Source of the DNA: Salvator merianae | Taxonomy: Eukaryota > Chordata > Lepidosauria > Squamata > Teiidae | Direction: 5' to 3' | NCBI GenBank assembly: GCA_003586115.2 | Contig: QVOM02000073.1 | Span: 50,199,712-50,263,711, forward strand | DNA length: 64,000 nucleotides | Part shown: positions 11,441-23,965 of the stretch, piece after piece | Layout of the letters: each line of letters starts with the position of its first letter | How positions within the stretch are numbered: position 1 is the stretch's first letter | Position numbers and translations under genes: made by a program | The notes under the pieces: generated by a model | What the model was told of the DNA's origin: nothing | The model's database searches: none | The model's input: the letters and a program-made list of their open reading frames with translations, nothing else

Positions 11441-13180
11441 TCTTTTCAAAACAACCATAATCTCCCAAACCAAGAGCTCAATACTCTTTGTAATTTTCCC
11501 GTGAACTAGCCGAATGTACCTTCTGAGCAACAGTTTGGAAAACCTTTGCTTTATCTTATGCAGTTTAGGAACAATTGTAATGGTAACTTTGGCATCAGTA
11601 ATAATAAAAGTATTAGGGGTTTTATATTCAATATGCCCATTTGCTACTATTATTTAACATTAGGTAAGAGTGCTACACATTATATATTTTCCTCTTAACA
11701 GGGGAACTTTTATATTAATTCATAAACATTAAAATCGTTTGTGAGTTTTCAGTGGCTCAACTAAAATATGGTATGAAGCAGGAACAGATGGCAAAATATG
11801 GGCAGTGCAGGTGGTGACATGGTGTTTGGAGGGATATGGTGGGAATGATTATCATTCCCTTGAATCAGTCTTTAATTCAGTACAGATCAAAGGCCATTTA
11901 TCAAGATGAAACACAGCTCCCCAAACACTTTATTTCACTCCACTGGTTCTGTTCATGACCTGCAATGGTATAATGAAAGGGAGAAGCATCAAGATACAGG
12001 TAAGAATATATGGAATGGGTAAGGAGAACATAAAATAACACCCAGAAACATAAAACACTCAAGCATTGGTATGTCATTTCATAATAATATCAACCTGTCA
12101 GAGGAAAAATAAATAGAATTCCATACTGAAACTGCCTTATTAACTTTCTGTTCTCAAGGCTTCTCCAGAACAAAACATTCAGTATAATCAAGAGGAATAT
12201 GCTGATAGTGAATAAAAATGTCAGCAAGTTATTAACTTTGAAAGCAAAGCTTTCCTTTCAAATATTTATACTACAGTATCCACCAACAAGGCTCCAGTAA
12301 TGAATACAAAACACATTGTTGCACGTTATAATATCCTTACATGTCATTATGTAGAAATCCTAATAACTTATTTACTAGAGTTGAAGGTCTTAGATTGGAA
12401 GTCTGGACTTCAGGATGAACCTCTTTCACAGTATAAAAAGTAGAAGCAGTAGCAATTGATCAATGTTAAGAGCCTTGGCATTTGGGGCTCTAACAAAAGA
12501 TAAAAGCAATTAAAAAGTAGAATGCAAGCATAGCCTAATAAAGAAAGAGGGATTTGTCTATTTTCATCCACTTGATTCTTTAGACTTTCTGCAGTTGTAC
12601 AGATTGCTAACTGTAGAACAGCCAAAAAGAGGGTATGGGTTAAAGTTAAATACAAACATGGAGCACTAGAACTGAAATCAGTCAGGCTGGGCAAACCTTC
12701 TGGGAAATAGGAAAGTCACAATTAAAACAAGCTGTAAATTTCCTTATTTTGTGAATTTACAAGGCTGAAAAAGAAGGTCATGAAGAACTTAAATCATACA
12801 CTTTCACAGGCTTTAAATTAAAAGGTACCGACTGTGGAATAAACATTTCAAACTAAATGGAAGACTCATAGATGTTGCAAAGACAGCAGTATAAATTGGC
12901 TTACATTCATTCTGGTAAACACTAGAGCAGCATACAATACTGGGGGAAAAAGCCAAATCAGTGGATTGAAAAAAAAGTAAACGGGGTAGAAACAGATAAT
13001 AAAGCAATGAGTCAGATCTTTACAGGATTTGTTTGTTTCTGCAAAAATATCTTTTGTTCATTCTTCCCATACCACAGCCTAGCATGAAGCTAAGCAAAAT
13101 AATCAATGAGCATTTTTTGACTTTTCTCTTAAAAGTCTACATTCTGTATTTAATGACACATCTTTCTTATAATCTTATTA
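11441..13180. other. Intronic sequence, nothing recognised
   Basis: About 1.7 kb of apparently unique AT-rich DNA. No exon-like ORF with splice sites, and no recognised repeat. Confidence 0.4.
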
Positions 13181-13203
13181 ATTTTATTTTATTTTATTTT
13201 ATT
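13181..13203 (+). repeat. (TTTTA)n microsatellite
   Basis: Four to five tandem ATTTT units. Confidence 0.9.
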
Positions 13204-13689
13204 AACTTTTAATACACACTTTGTCGAATAGTTCTAGGACAGGAATGAGGTGTAAAAGATTTGTAGTTTTTTAAAAAAATTCTCTGCCTGCCATGTTTCA
13301 TACTCAAAAGGTCCACAAAGAGAGAGCTACTTGGCAGTACATGTGCAAGTCAATCCGAAGGGTTAAAAATATTCCAACTGCAATCACTTGATGATGCCAT
13401 CTAGTCACCTTTTTCATCCAGGAATAAAGTTGTCTGCTCAAGAAGGCTTTTACACTCCACTCACAGACTGGAAAGGAAGCGAAGGGAAGTCGAGAGTGCA
13501 AGACAACTGAACTCTTAGAAGGAATTAGGAAAAGCAAAGAAGAACTAGACGAACAACTCTATGAGAAAGATCTTAAAATAGTGCATTTCTTATTTGTAAC
13601 ACATGAATGAAATCTCTTTGATTCATACAGAAGGGGGGGGTTGGATGGGCTATATTTTTAAATATGTTTCAGTAATTGTTTTATTGTAT
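13204..13689. other. Intronic sequence, nothing recognised
   Basis: Unique-looking, with a G8 run at about 13633. Confidence 0.35.
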
Positions 13690-13760
13690 ATTGTGACCTG
13701 TCCTGGAACCTTCCAGGGAAGAGCAGTATACAAATGTTATAAATAAAAATATATCGGAGG
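13690..13760 (+). mobile_element. LINE 3' tail fragment (L2-like)
   Basis: TTGTGACCTGTCCTGGAACC followed by a GGGAAGAGCAGTATACAAA segment and an AATAAAAAT end. This is the pattern of L2-like 3' termini seen elsewhere in the window (CACCCTGAGACC ... AGGGCAGAATAGAAAT ... AATAAATAAA). Only the tail is present. Confidence 0.55.
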
Positions 13761-16700
13761 AGCCTTTGAAACTTTAATGGGAAAATGTACAGATGTACTC
13801 TCCTTGCAAACACACAAACCCTCACTAGTGTCTGCTTAGGGCATCTTTCTACTTAGAAGAGTAGGCAAGGCAACCTCAAAGTTAGCATTTCATTTCACTG
13901 CATAATCTTCCTCACCAAGTCTTATGCAAGGTCGGGTCAAATGCAAGCAATTTGTGTGTGTGCAATGTAAGCGCAGCATGAAATTTAGAACAAGTGCTAA
14001 ATTTCCATAGGAAAAAATTCTACAAAGAGAACATTTTTTTTTTAAAAAAAAAATCCATTTCAAAGTTTTTCAGAAAGCCACATCTTAAAAAAATCACTTG
14101 TAATGAGACCTATTATTACTCTTGAGACAATTGTGTTAAAAGACATGTAATGAAGAAGTATCGGATACTATAAAGTTACCCTAAATTCCAGGGTATTACT
14201 TCAGACCCATCACTGGCCTTCCTAGGCATCATCACAAATACAGTATATGGCAAACTTTCATATTGTAGGTCTCAAGCTGCAAAAGTCTCAAGACAGAAAG
14301 CAATATGCAAGTTCAGATTAAAGCTACATTAGATTAGACTTCCATGTGGCAAACAGCAGGGGAGGGTTGATGGGCAAAAAATGAAAGTAAAAATAATTTG
14401 CATTAACAGAATTAGATGAGAAATTGTTTGATTCTCAACCAGTGTATCAAAAGTATCAAATTCAGTCCTCATTGAAAAGGAAAAGTTGGGACATAGACTA
14501 TATTTAACTCTTATCAATACGGATGGGGTAACCTTGTACCCAGCCAAGAAAAAGTATAGATGTATTTTTGGAAGCTTTTTAAAAAAGATTATATTGTAAT
14601 TTTTTACAATTTAAAGACAGCCCCAAAGAACAATCACTGTAGAAATCAAGCCAATGCCATAAATGATTTGCCTGCATAGATTAAAAACAAGTAGAATAAA
14701 AATACAATATTACCATGCACAAACTGCTTGATTTTTCAACTATATTTTGGTTGTTTTTTGACCATAGTTTGGTCATTATACCGTAGTTTCAGAAATTCAT
14801 AAAAGGAGAAAATACCTTTAAAGATTTAACTAATTTACAATGTAATTCTATACACTGTAAATTCTATTCATGTTGTTCAGAAATAGTCATAGAAATTTCA
14901 TGGTATTTACCACTTAGTCAGCAAATGCAGGATTTCAGGCTTCTAAACACAAAACTATGTCTTCTGCCTATATTTTTGAAATGCCCAGTTTCACCTCCAG
15001 TTTGACATTAAAGTTAGACCTATGAAAATGCTGTATGGCATATAACCTAAAGTTGTTGTGTTTTGCATTTTGCGTTTAGTTTTTTTTGGTATTACTCAAC
15101 CCAAAACTCTTATGTAGGACAGAATATACTTTTATACAAATAAATTATGAAGGAAATATGACAAATTAACATTATTATTGTAATGGATTTTTCATTGAGA
15201 ACCTTTTTGATACTTCTCCTTTATCACACTCAGTAAATTGTACTCAAAGTCCTGGAATCCCACTCTAATTTGAATAAAATTATATTTGTGGTTGATCAGT
15301 GTGGCTGTAGCTGCTGTTCTTTTTAGAAGAAAAATGTGCACTAGCCATGTTGTCATACTCTTAAATTAATACATTTCTTCTGGGAATTAAAAAAATGTGA
15401 AGAATAGAATAACATTTCCATGTAATAAATTCTGACAGCAAACATGGTGAATACTTGGGATGAATGGCTAAAGAGGCTCTTTATTTTTTTCAGGCACTCA
15501 ATGGCTTGGGACAGATTTCTACACCAAGAATGAATCATGACTAAATAGCAAGAAAATGACTTGTTAGAGTATCTGAAACTCCATTCACTGATTCTGATGA
15601 TGTCATAAAATATAAGAACAAAGCCTAAAAAAGTCACCAGGACCCCTGAGAGAGAATTATGGTCTGGATTTCTAAAGAAAAAAAGAAAAAAGAAAAAAGT
15701 GTGTGTTTTAAATTTTAGAAAATGCATGGACTGGCAATAAAATGCAATTGTGGAAAAAATGTTAATGGACAAAACAGACATTTCTCTCTACCTGACTAAC
15801 TGTGGAACAATATAAATCAAAGTACCTGGAGGGACTTGTATATCACCTGCTGTTTTATAAACTCCACTCTTTCGTCATTTGCGATGGAGCAATTTTTCTG
15901 AATAGGGCTGCCTATTGACAAAGGCTCGCACAAACTTCATTTCCAGCTATGTTTAAATTATATCCACAAGCTTTCTGCTTTTTAACTCTTTGTTTTTAGA
16001 AACCAGATTGTAGGAGGTATGACCAAGACAAGAGTACTAAAATGGCCACAAAGTAAAGTGTGCGGAACAAGGCAAAACACATTTAGATTAGGTTTGTGTT
16101 CATACATGGGTATCTGCACCTGGATTTGCATCCACTGTCATCTGCATTTTCTTCCCCTTTGTCTACAGATGGGTCACAAATTCAGGCTGCACAGAAGCCA
16201 GAATCTGAGTGTTGTCCTCAGATGGAGAATTTCTATTTTCCAAGTATAGTTTTGCACATTCTTGCATGTTAAAGATGATGTGCGGGCTGGTTGGGATTAT
16301 GGATTATGACATGGGGAATGTCAGCCCATGCTTCCCACCTGGAATATGGAAGCAAAAGCCTGGTTCGCAGGCAGCTAAATCTGCCATCAAAATGCAGCAA
16401 CCATGTGGAATAATGTAAGATTCTAGAAACACTTATTAATGTGCAGGTTAGGTGATTGTGGCGCAGAATACTAGACTGTGGATATAGCCTAAATAAGCCT
16501 ATGAATCTGTCACAAAACTCTTTTATTATGTTTCTGAGGTTTAGCAAAATAGAACTAATATAGTGGTGGCTTGTGGAACATTTCCGTTGAGACAATAGGT
16601 GCAAAGTTCTGAGTGGAAGCCTCCATTTGTTTTCATCCACTTCAAACATGGAAGTCAAAGACAGGCAGCTTATCAGAGCCTCACCAGATCTCTCGCTCTT

Positions 16701-16958
16701 ACAGCTATGATCTGAGCAGAAAAGTAAGCAGTACTAAACTCACTTAATTTCAAAGAGGATATCTGTTTGCTGGCACTGTAAGTTATATTTTTATTCCAGA
16801 TCTATGGCATCAGATAGAAGATGCAGCAAGTCTAGAATCCTATTTCCTCATACTGGTCAACCATTTGCCAATTCAAAGTCAGGATGCAGGACGGGAACAT
16901 AACCACACTGCCCCATTAATGTTCCCCAGCAGTTGGTCCAAAGGCATTCTCCTTCTAA
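13761..16958. other. Intronic sequence; one long ORF of doubtful meaning
   Basis: About 3.2 kb of AT-rich, mostly unique DNA. On the minus strand, 15781-15353 is open for 142 codons. It contains a pyrimidine tract ending in TTTCTTTAG (at about 15674) and then a hydrophobic stretch SGVLVTFLGFVLIFYDIIR. This resembles an acceptor followed by an exon, but no family is recognised and the hydrophobicity may only reflect T-richness. Confidence 0.35.
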
Positions 16959-17407
16959 GGGCCTTTCCTCACTTCCCATTAGAATGGGATAGTGTGAAGC
17001 CTGGTCTTCCTCTGGGTCTCTCCTCCCACACTATTGGTACCTAACAGGAGAGGCCACGCCTCCACTAGCATGGTGTATCTGCACTGGAAACAACATAGCC
17101 AAGTCCAGACCCGTTTTTACAGGTCTGCCAGCATTCCGTGACAGCAAGACCGGCCCAGGGAAGCAGGCAAAAGAGCACACACCTCTGCGGACCAATTTAG
17201 CAGGGGGACTCATTCTGGCAATACAGGAAATTGCACTTTCAAAATGAGTCCCCCTAGGCCATCAGAGCCCTCATGTCAAGCTCCAAAGCTCACAGGAGCT
17301 TTAGGCAGCTCGGGACAGGACTGTCTCAAAACAGTGCAAGTTTGTTTTTCTGGGACAGCAAGAAACTGCTCTACTCAGATCCATTGCCTACAAGTGCGGA
17401 AATTTCC
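16959..17407 (+). mobile_element. Harbinger-like non-autonomous element, GGCC-TTTCTGCAC family (copy 4), TAA duplication
   Basis: This is the clearest target site of the family: TAA at 16956-16958 and TAA at 17408-17410. The ends are GGGCCTTTCCTCACTTCCC and, in reverse complement, GGAAATTTCCGCACTTGTAG. A 3-base TAA/TTA duplication is the PIF/Harbinger hallmark. The 449-bp body has no coding capacity and is related to the copy at 1034-1562 (shared AAATTGCACT and AAAATGAGTCCCC-like segments). Confidence 0.75.
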
Positions 17408-17934
17408 TAATAGTTATCTTTGCAAGTAGCTACACAGCTCTATCTTCATGCATTCAGTTAGTCATTTGTAAAGCCATGAATATTAGCAGCCATCATTTTA
17501 TCTCACCGTACTGAACTCAACAGCTAAACTATTGCATACACTGAACATTATTAGCTACTTCTATGCCCATCCATCCAGTTTGGACAAGTCCATTTTTATC
17601 ACTTTGCTATTATTCTAATTTTACTAACCTTAACTACACAATGTCATTAAAATTACCCACCTCTATCACTCTAGACTTTTCACGAGCAAATTAAAAAAAT
17701 ACTAGTTTCAGTACAAATCCTTACATAATTCCACTTTTCGTCTCCTTCAAACGCCACTTGGTTTCCTTTTCATTAATCAGTTACCATGTAAACTAAAAGG
17801 TGTTCTCAGATTTCCCAGATTTAAAACAAACTTTAATCTCTCATAATAGATAAGACATAGCAGACAATATGTGAAATACAGTAGGCGAGAGAGAAATCCT
17901 AAATTATCCTGCTGTCGTTATGGAGAAAATAAAA
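17408..17934. other. Intronic sequence, nothing recognised
   Basis: AT-rich unique-looking DNA between two transposon copies. Confidence 0.35.
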
Positions 17935-18516
17935 AGCCTTTCTGCACTTGCCTGGTCTACCGGAACAACCTGCTTGCTGGTATGCTTCTTCCACACAAGA
18001 CTAGCATCATCCTGGTCCAGAACTGTCCTATTTATCTCCAGCTTAGCAGTGGATATGTTTGAAAAGATCTGCAAACGTACTAACACCACCTTTTCCAGCC
18101 CAGGCATTGGCACTTCCACACCTCGTCCAGAACAAGGAAAACACTGCAGCCCCATCTTCAAAGTTTACATAAGCTTCAAAGATGGGGCTGCAGCATATTC
18201 CACTGTTCCTTACGCAAACGTCGAAGATCATCTTCAAAACCCTAACAGAGGTAGTTCAGCCCCGCCTTGTGCAACAGACATGGCACTGGAGTGACGAGGA
18301 CATGAGCCAATCACAACAAAAGGTTAGAGGTGCTTGCGTCAGAAGTATGCTTCACCTGGAATGGATCAAGGCAGGCATGTCCATATTGCTGCTGATGTTA
18401 GACCAGGACAACGGCATTCTAGTTCCTGCAGTATGGATGGCACCTGCTTGATGTGGACCAGGAAAGGCTGGAGTGGCCTAGTCAAACCGTTCCAAGGAGG
18501 CAAGTGCAGAAACTGA
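17935..18516 (+). mobile_element. GGCC-TTTCTGCAC family element (copy 5) with internal hairpin
   Basis: The left end GCCTTTCTGCACTTGCCTGG is matched by the right end GGCAAGTGCAGAAACTG in inverted orientation. Inside, 18144-18158 (CTGCAGCCCCATCTT) pairs perfectly with 18179-18193, with a further partial match outside it, so the middle of the element is itself a foldback. ORFs of 85 and 124 codons here are not protein-like. Confidence 0.7.
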
Positions 18517-18759
18517 AACAATGCTGTCAAAAAGTCTTTGCCATCTTTTCAAATGATCATTTCATTTATTGAAAGAAAAATGTTATTCAACATCTATATC
18601 ACATACATGAAAATCACCTCCTTAAGTACTCAGTCAACCAAGAAACCAAATTTAATTGATAGGTTCAGTCAGACTAGCCATATCCAGACTTGATTACTAA
18701 ACAAGATCCTGCAATTTCCACTTGCCATCTGGAGGAACCCAGAGTGGTTTGCCATTACC
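18517..18759. other. Intronic sequence, nothing recognised
   Basis: Short unique-looking spacer. Confidence 0.3.
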
Positions 18760-18850
18760 TTCTTCTGGGAAAATGGCATTATTTGAACCTGCAATCTTCT
18801 GTTTTCCAGGCTGTGTTCTACCACTGAGGTAAGGGCATTCCTCAAAGGCA
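18760..18850 (-). mobile_element. tRNA-derived SINE fragment
   Basis: On the minus strand the sequence reads CTCAGTGGTAGAACACAGCC followed by a GCAGGTTCAAAT B-box-like motif, the promoter part of a tRNA-derived SINE. The body and tail are missing. Confidence 0.6.
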
Positions 18851-18939
18851 GATATACTAGAATAATAATAAAACATTACTTAAAACTAGATTACTCTGTC
18901 TTCCCTTCAGATTGTATAGTTCTTTCATCTTAAAGAACA

Positions 18940-19865
18940 TTTCTCTCTCCTGGTATAGCAGGAAGCTGCATGCGATTGAGCAAGAGAGGGATTCCAAGTG
19001 GCATGAATCCCAAAGTGAATCTGACCAAACACTGGTAAGAGCACATTATCGTGTCTACCATGTAGCAGTGGTGGCAGCATAGAATGCTTACTTCTTTGCC
19101 TCCATTGTGTTCTCAAGTGGGCATCCAGCTGTTCGAGATAATTAAAGAGCTACTGTCATCAAGCCACAAGAATATGTACATCCCACCTTTGGAAGCTTGC
19201 TGTGATAAATTTGTGAGGCACTTTCACGACAAAGTTGTTCAGATTTGCATGGAATTGACTCCAACAGTGGGAAGTGGTCCACTGGGAGTATCCAGAACAC
19301 TGTCTAGTCCTATTCTATTGGATCAATTTCGATTACTGCAATCTGAGGAAGTGGGCAAGCTGCTGCGGAGTTTCGGCTAATTATCTCCTTGATTCCTGTT
19401 CTTCATGCCTGATGAAAGCTAGCCAAGAGCGTATGGTTGGGTGGGTCCAGGGAATGATAAATGCCTCTTTGTAGTACAGAGAGGAATCAGCAGTGCTGAA
19501 GGAAGCTCTGGTATGCTCTCTCCCTTGTTCCAGAGTTATTAAATAACTAACCACTCAGTGGCTAATATAACCTTTTTTGGGCAAGGTGCTGCAAAGATGA
19601 TGGCTACCCAACTGCAGGAATGCTTGGAGGAAATGGATTATATAGACCCATTCCAATCTGGTTTCAGGTAGGGCGTTGGCACTGAGACTGCCTTGGTCAC
19701 AATGATGCATGAACTTTATTGGGAGAGGGATGGGGACAATATGACCCTGTTGGTTCCCCTGGATCTCTCAGAGGCTTTCGGTACAAACTATCATATGATA
19801 TCCTGCTGGAGTTGCTTTGGGAACTTGGACTTGGAAGCACTGGTTTACTGAGGTTCTCTTCCTGT
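18940..19865 (+). mobile_element. LINE L2-like copy, 5' segment
   Basis: It aligns with the copy at 42.9-45.0 kb from the linker (GAGCACATTATCGTGTCTACC) into the reverse transcriptase (DQFRLLQSEEVGKLL; an LDLSEAF remnant near 19.76 kb). The copy is full of stops and shifts. It stops abruptly at about 19865 and resumes at about 21920, so roughly 2 kb of foreign DNA interrupts it. Confidence 0.8.
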
Positions 19866-21920
19866 CTACAGGGAAGAAAAAAGCAATTGGGAACTTTTGT
19901 TCAGTGCCCTGACTGTTATGAAAGTTACTTTTAAGACACACGTACAGCAGGTCTGTGTACATGTAGCACAAAGACATACATCTTTGGACCATGGGTGCCC
20001 TGATCACAGCTTTCTATGGGAGGTACCTGAAGAATCATCTTGGAAAGTTAGCAGAAAAAACTCCATTTTGAAACCAAGCTTTTCTGTACCCTTCCCCCTG
20101 CCCAGCTATTCCAGATTTCATTCTCAGAGTTTGTTGTAGACAAAGAAACCTCTGAGGTGTGTGGTAGGCAATAAGAACTAGTCCTTTGTTTTAGTTGGAG
20201 TCTATTTTTGTTTGCTGCTTTAACACCTCTCTTCACACGGCATAGCAGCTTGGATATAGTTAATGATTCTATTGTTCTGTATATTCAGTGTTACCTCCAG
20301 TCCGCAGCCAACTTGACTGGATTAGTCCTCCTTGATTTGCATTTAAGCAGTAAACAAGATACAAACCTACTTGTTCACTTGGCTCTTGGTTCACCTTTGT
20401 TTTCCACACCCCTGTGCTGTGGTTCACTTTTGCTTTCCACACTCCTGCACTGCAGTAGCCAATAATTCTAAACTTGTATTTCAAATGTCCCAATAAAAAG
20501 TGCAGGTTTTCAATTTTCTTTTCGTCCAATCATCTGTCTGTTCTATTTTTAGCTTTGCCAAAAAGATATAAACATACACAAGTTTTCTCTAGTCTTTAAG
20601 TGATTTTATCCCTCATTGCCGGAACATTACATGTAAGTGATTTTATCCTGCACTGCTGAAACACTATATGAAGGTGTTCCTCTTCATCTTGCTGCTGACA
20701 CACTATACTTTGCTGAAATCACTGAAGAAAAACGAACTGCAAGATCATCCAGTCTATCCTGGAGCCTCAAGCATACTCTCTTTCCACTGTCTGAGTGGGA
20801 GAAGCAGAAGAAACTTGTTGCCTCCTTTCACCTTCTGCACCTGAAGAGAGATGCCCTGCTTCTCTAAAGAACTTTTGCGATGTTTTGCTTCTGCACTAAA
20901 GTTAAATTTCACTACTATGCTTCTCTGCAGTACCGTTAAGCTAAATCACTGAGAAAGAGGGATCTCCCTCTCCCTTTCTCACTACTTTCTGACTACAGAG
21001 CACCCTTGACTGGACATCTGCTTTGGATTCAAGGATTTCTGTTTGCTGGTGCAAGACACCTGGGTGTTGGCTTGTCCATCCTTAGGCTGGTACTGTGGAT
21101 ATATATGAAGGGAAGCAGTGCTGACATCCTAGTCTCTGTTCTAAAAGCCTCTGAGCCTGAGAGTTTTGCATTTGGAGAATGAGACTTGCAGAATATTCCA
21201 CTTTCCCATCTCTCCATTTGCCTTCTGAACTGTAAATACCCAATCCTTGGGTCATGCGACAGAGGCAGAGATCTTGTGAGAGCAAGAACCCTCTCTTCTC
21301 CTCACTTTTCCTTTCCAGCCTGGTGAAGACTTTTCCAGGAAAAGACTTCAAGGGTGACAACCACTTTTTGTTGCCCCTTCTTGTTTGTTATTTTCTTAGC
21401 ACGTACAGTGCTTAGTGGGTAGATTGCAGGAACACGTGGGGTGGTGGGAAACTTTACCCATGATCCAAAGCCAAGATAGCCAGAGAATGGGTGAGGTTAT
21501 TTATTGGTTAAGTTGTGAGGAGTGATTCTCAGACCACACGGTGACAGCTGTTTAGAATTGCTAGTGACCTTTGTTAGATTGTACCACATACATACCCTAG
21601 GGAGACCAAGAAACCTGCTGCTTCAATTCAGTGAAGTAGTTCCTTTAACAGTCTCCTTAACAGTACTCTTGCCATCATTTTGCTCCATTATAGCTTTGAT
21701 TTTGTATCTTTGAACCTGCCTGAATCACGCCTGTTGCTTTATTGCTGGCTATTGCAGCCTCTGAATATATTGCCTCTTTTAAAAAATTGTTCTTGCATTA
21801 ATTCCACCTCAGAACTCCTTTCTTTCCCAACCTTTCCTTTGGGAACACATGCCAGCCAATTGCAATCTGCTTTCAAGCAGTTTGTTATACCAACCTATTA
21901 GCCTTAGATCCTGCTGGAGT
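19866..21920. other. Unidentified ~2-kb insertion in the L2 copy
   Basis: This segment separates two parts of one L2 element. AGCAATT occurs at both edges (about 19882 and 21929) and could be a target duplication. Inside are a direct pair of TAAGTGATTTTATCC units (about 20598 and 20635), a CCAATAAT, a TATAAAC and an AATAAA. These are suggestive of a retroelement LTR-like promoter, but no TG...CA-bounded repeat pair or protein domain was found. Confidence 0.4.
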
Positions 21921-22740
21921 AACTGGAAACAAGCAATTCCTCACCCGCAAATTGATTTATTCCTTTTTCACTGAAACTTTCATGTGTAGTTCCGCAGGGG
22001 TCAGTTCTGCCTCCTGTACTCTTTAACATCTATATTATCAGAAGCTTTGGAGTGAGGTGCCATTGGTATGCTGATGTAAACCCAACTCTATCTTCTCTGT
22101 TCTTTCTGAGTCAGAGGAGACGGTTCAGATGCTCAATCCTTTCCTGGAAGCAGTTGAAGCTGAATCCAGAGAAGAGAGAGCTACTATACGTTACAGGGTA
22201 CCAAGTCCAGGAAATTAAGGGGCACCCAATTCTATACCGGGTTGTTTTGTCCCAGAAAGAATAAGTGCATGATTTGGATATACTCCTGGATTACTTGCTG
22301 TCATCTAAAACCCATATTGCAGTGGTAGCCAGGATTGTCCACGTCCATGTCTGAATGGTTTACCAGCTTTGGCCTTTCCTGACAGTGATAACTTGGTCAC
22401 AGTGATCCATGTTCTGGTAACCTCCAGATTAGACTCTATAATGCAATCTACATGGGAATAACCTTGAAGACAGTCTGGAAGCTGGAACTAGTGGAGAATG
22501 CAGCAGCTCGATTGATACACATCATGCCAAATACACATCATGCCGGTCTTGAAAAATCTGAACTGGCTACCTATCTACTACTGAGTGCAATTCAAGGTGT
22601 TGGTGTTAACTTATAAAGCCCTAAATGCCTTGGACCCCAATTAACTAAAGGAGCACCTTCTCCCTTATAGACCTGTCCAAGTACTGACATCCCAAGAAGA
22701 GGGCCTTCTTGAAGTTCTGCCTCTTCCAGAGGTGTAAGGG
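21921..22740 (+). mobile_element. LINE L2-like copy, 3' segment
   Basis: It resumes at the GTPCxxGSVL motif region (CCGCAGGGGTCAGTTCTGCC) and continues through a decayed YADD region (TGGTATGCTGATGTAAACCC), the LKLNPEKRELL segment, a C-terminal LDYCN-type region at about 22430 and VLKNLNWLPIY at about 22550. It is inactive and belongs with 18940-19865. Confidence 0.8.
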
Positions 22741-23120
22741 GTGGTGACATACAAAACAACAGAAGTTCTCCAGTCTCAGAAGTTGCAGGCCAGGGGAATT
22801 CCGGCAGTGTGCTGCACAGTGGGTGGGGTGGTTTCCTGAGGTGGTTTCTGGGGTGGTTTCCTGATCCCAGTGAAATGATATAAGGTTCTATGCACCGTCT
22901 AGTTCACTCCAGCCATCTGTATGGCAGACAGCTGAAGTGGCACGGAGGCTAGGAACACTCAGGAGGCCACTTTAAAGTGGTCTGCCATTGGAGTGCTCTA
23001 TGGCACAATGTTCATGCTGGGGAACACTCCAAGCTAAAGGTTAGTGTGGCCAGAGTATTCCACGAGAGACAAGGCTTTCCAAGAAATGTTCTACTGCCTG
23101 GATGCTGTGCTCCCCAGTAG
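22741..23120. other. Mixed non-coding sequence
   Basis: Contains a triplicated GGTGGTTTCC(T/TG) run at about 22829-22865. Otherwise nothing recognised. Confidence 0.4.
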
Positions 23121-23215
23121 CAGCTAGTATAATCCTAATGGACTATGAAGAAGTTTCTATAGTGGCCCAGCAGCCACTAGCAGGACACGAATATGCAGCT
23201 AGCCTTCTCAGGCAC
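23121..23215 (-). mobile_element. CR1 3'-end fragment
   Basis: The stretch CAGCAGCCACTAGCAGGACACG resembles the antisense CR1 tail seen at 62.33-62.46 kb and 41.5-41.7 kb (AGTGGCC...AGCAGGACATGAG). Short and approximate. Confidence 0.4.
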
Positions 23216-23654
23216 ACCACTGATATACAGAAATACTCACACTCACACAACTGATGAAATGCAGAGCAGGCCAAAAAAAACCTGACAACAGAGAAAAGTT
23301 TTTACTGTTTTCATATAAGTAATGAAGGAGCCATATAGATCTCTGAGGTCAATGAGTTAGACTGGGCAGGAGTTCCATGGAAAAGGCCTTCACAAAGGTT
23401 GTAACCTTATGAAATCTTGAAGGTTCAAGAAAATAGATTGCTGTTGTTACATCCAAAGACAGAAACAAAACCAAGCACTGAAAAATGTCTGTACTGCAAT
23501 AAATGAAAGTGTTGCTAGGATGCAATTAGAGACAGGTGGATAAAGTTGTGAGCTGCCACAACCATCATTTTCATTTCTCCGAATGAGAGATGGGCACAGC
23601 CATGATTTCAATTTGTGACTCACGTCAAAAACAAGCTGAATGTCACAGCGTTCC
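23216..23654. other. Intronic sequence, nothing recognised
   Basis: Unique-looking DNA with an A8 run near 23273. Confidence 0.35.
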
Positions 23655-23965
23655 ATGGTGGCACTTTACAGTTGCTTTGCAGCACTTTTAGGGCCACGCG
23701 TGGGGCTTAATGGCCTCTGTAAAGGCCCACTAAGGCTATAAAAGTGCCACGAAGCAGCTGTAAAAGGCCACAGGGCATGCAAGTCTTTGCATCTTCCAAA
23801 AAGGTCCATTGCAGCTGTCAAAGAGTCACGAAGTGGCTGTAAAAGACCACCACACTTTTTATGGTTGCTTCACAGCACTTTCACAGACATACCCGAGTCT
23901 TTACAGGGAATTTAATGGCTGTATAAGGGCTGCAAAGGCCATAAAGGTGTCTTGCCTGTCCCCAA
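23655..23965. repeat. Cluster of ~40-bp units in alternating orientation
   Basis: The unit GGCACTTTACAGTTGCTTTGCAGCACTTTTAG-like (23660-23694, shown here in part) recurs inverted at about 23733-23769, again degenerate at about 23803-23850, and in direct orientation at about 23857-23890. Conserved bits are CACTTTTA, GCTGCTTCGTGGC and TGTAAAAGGCCAC. No internal ORF. It may be a decayed satellite or the remains of stacked palindromic MITEs. Confidence 0.6.
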
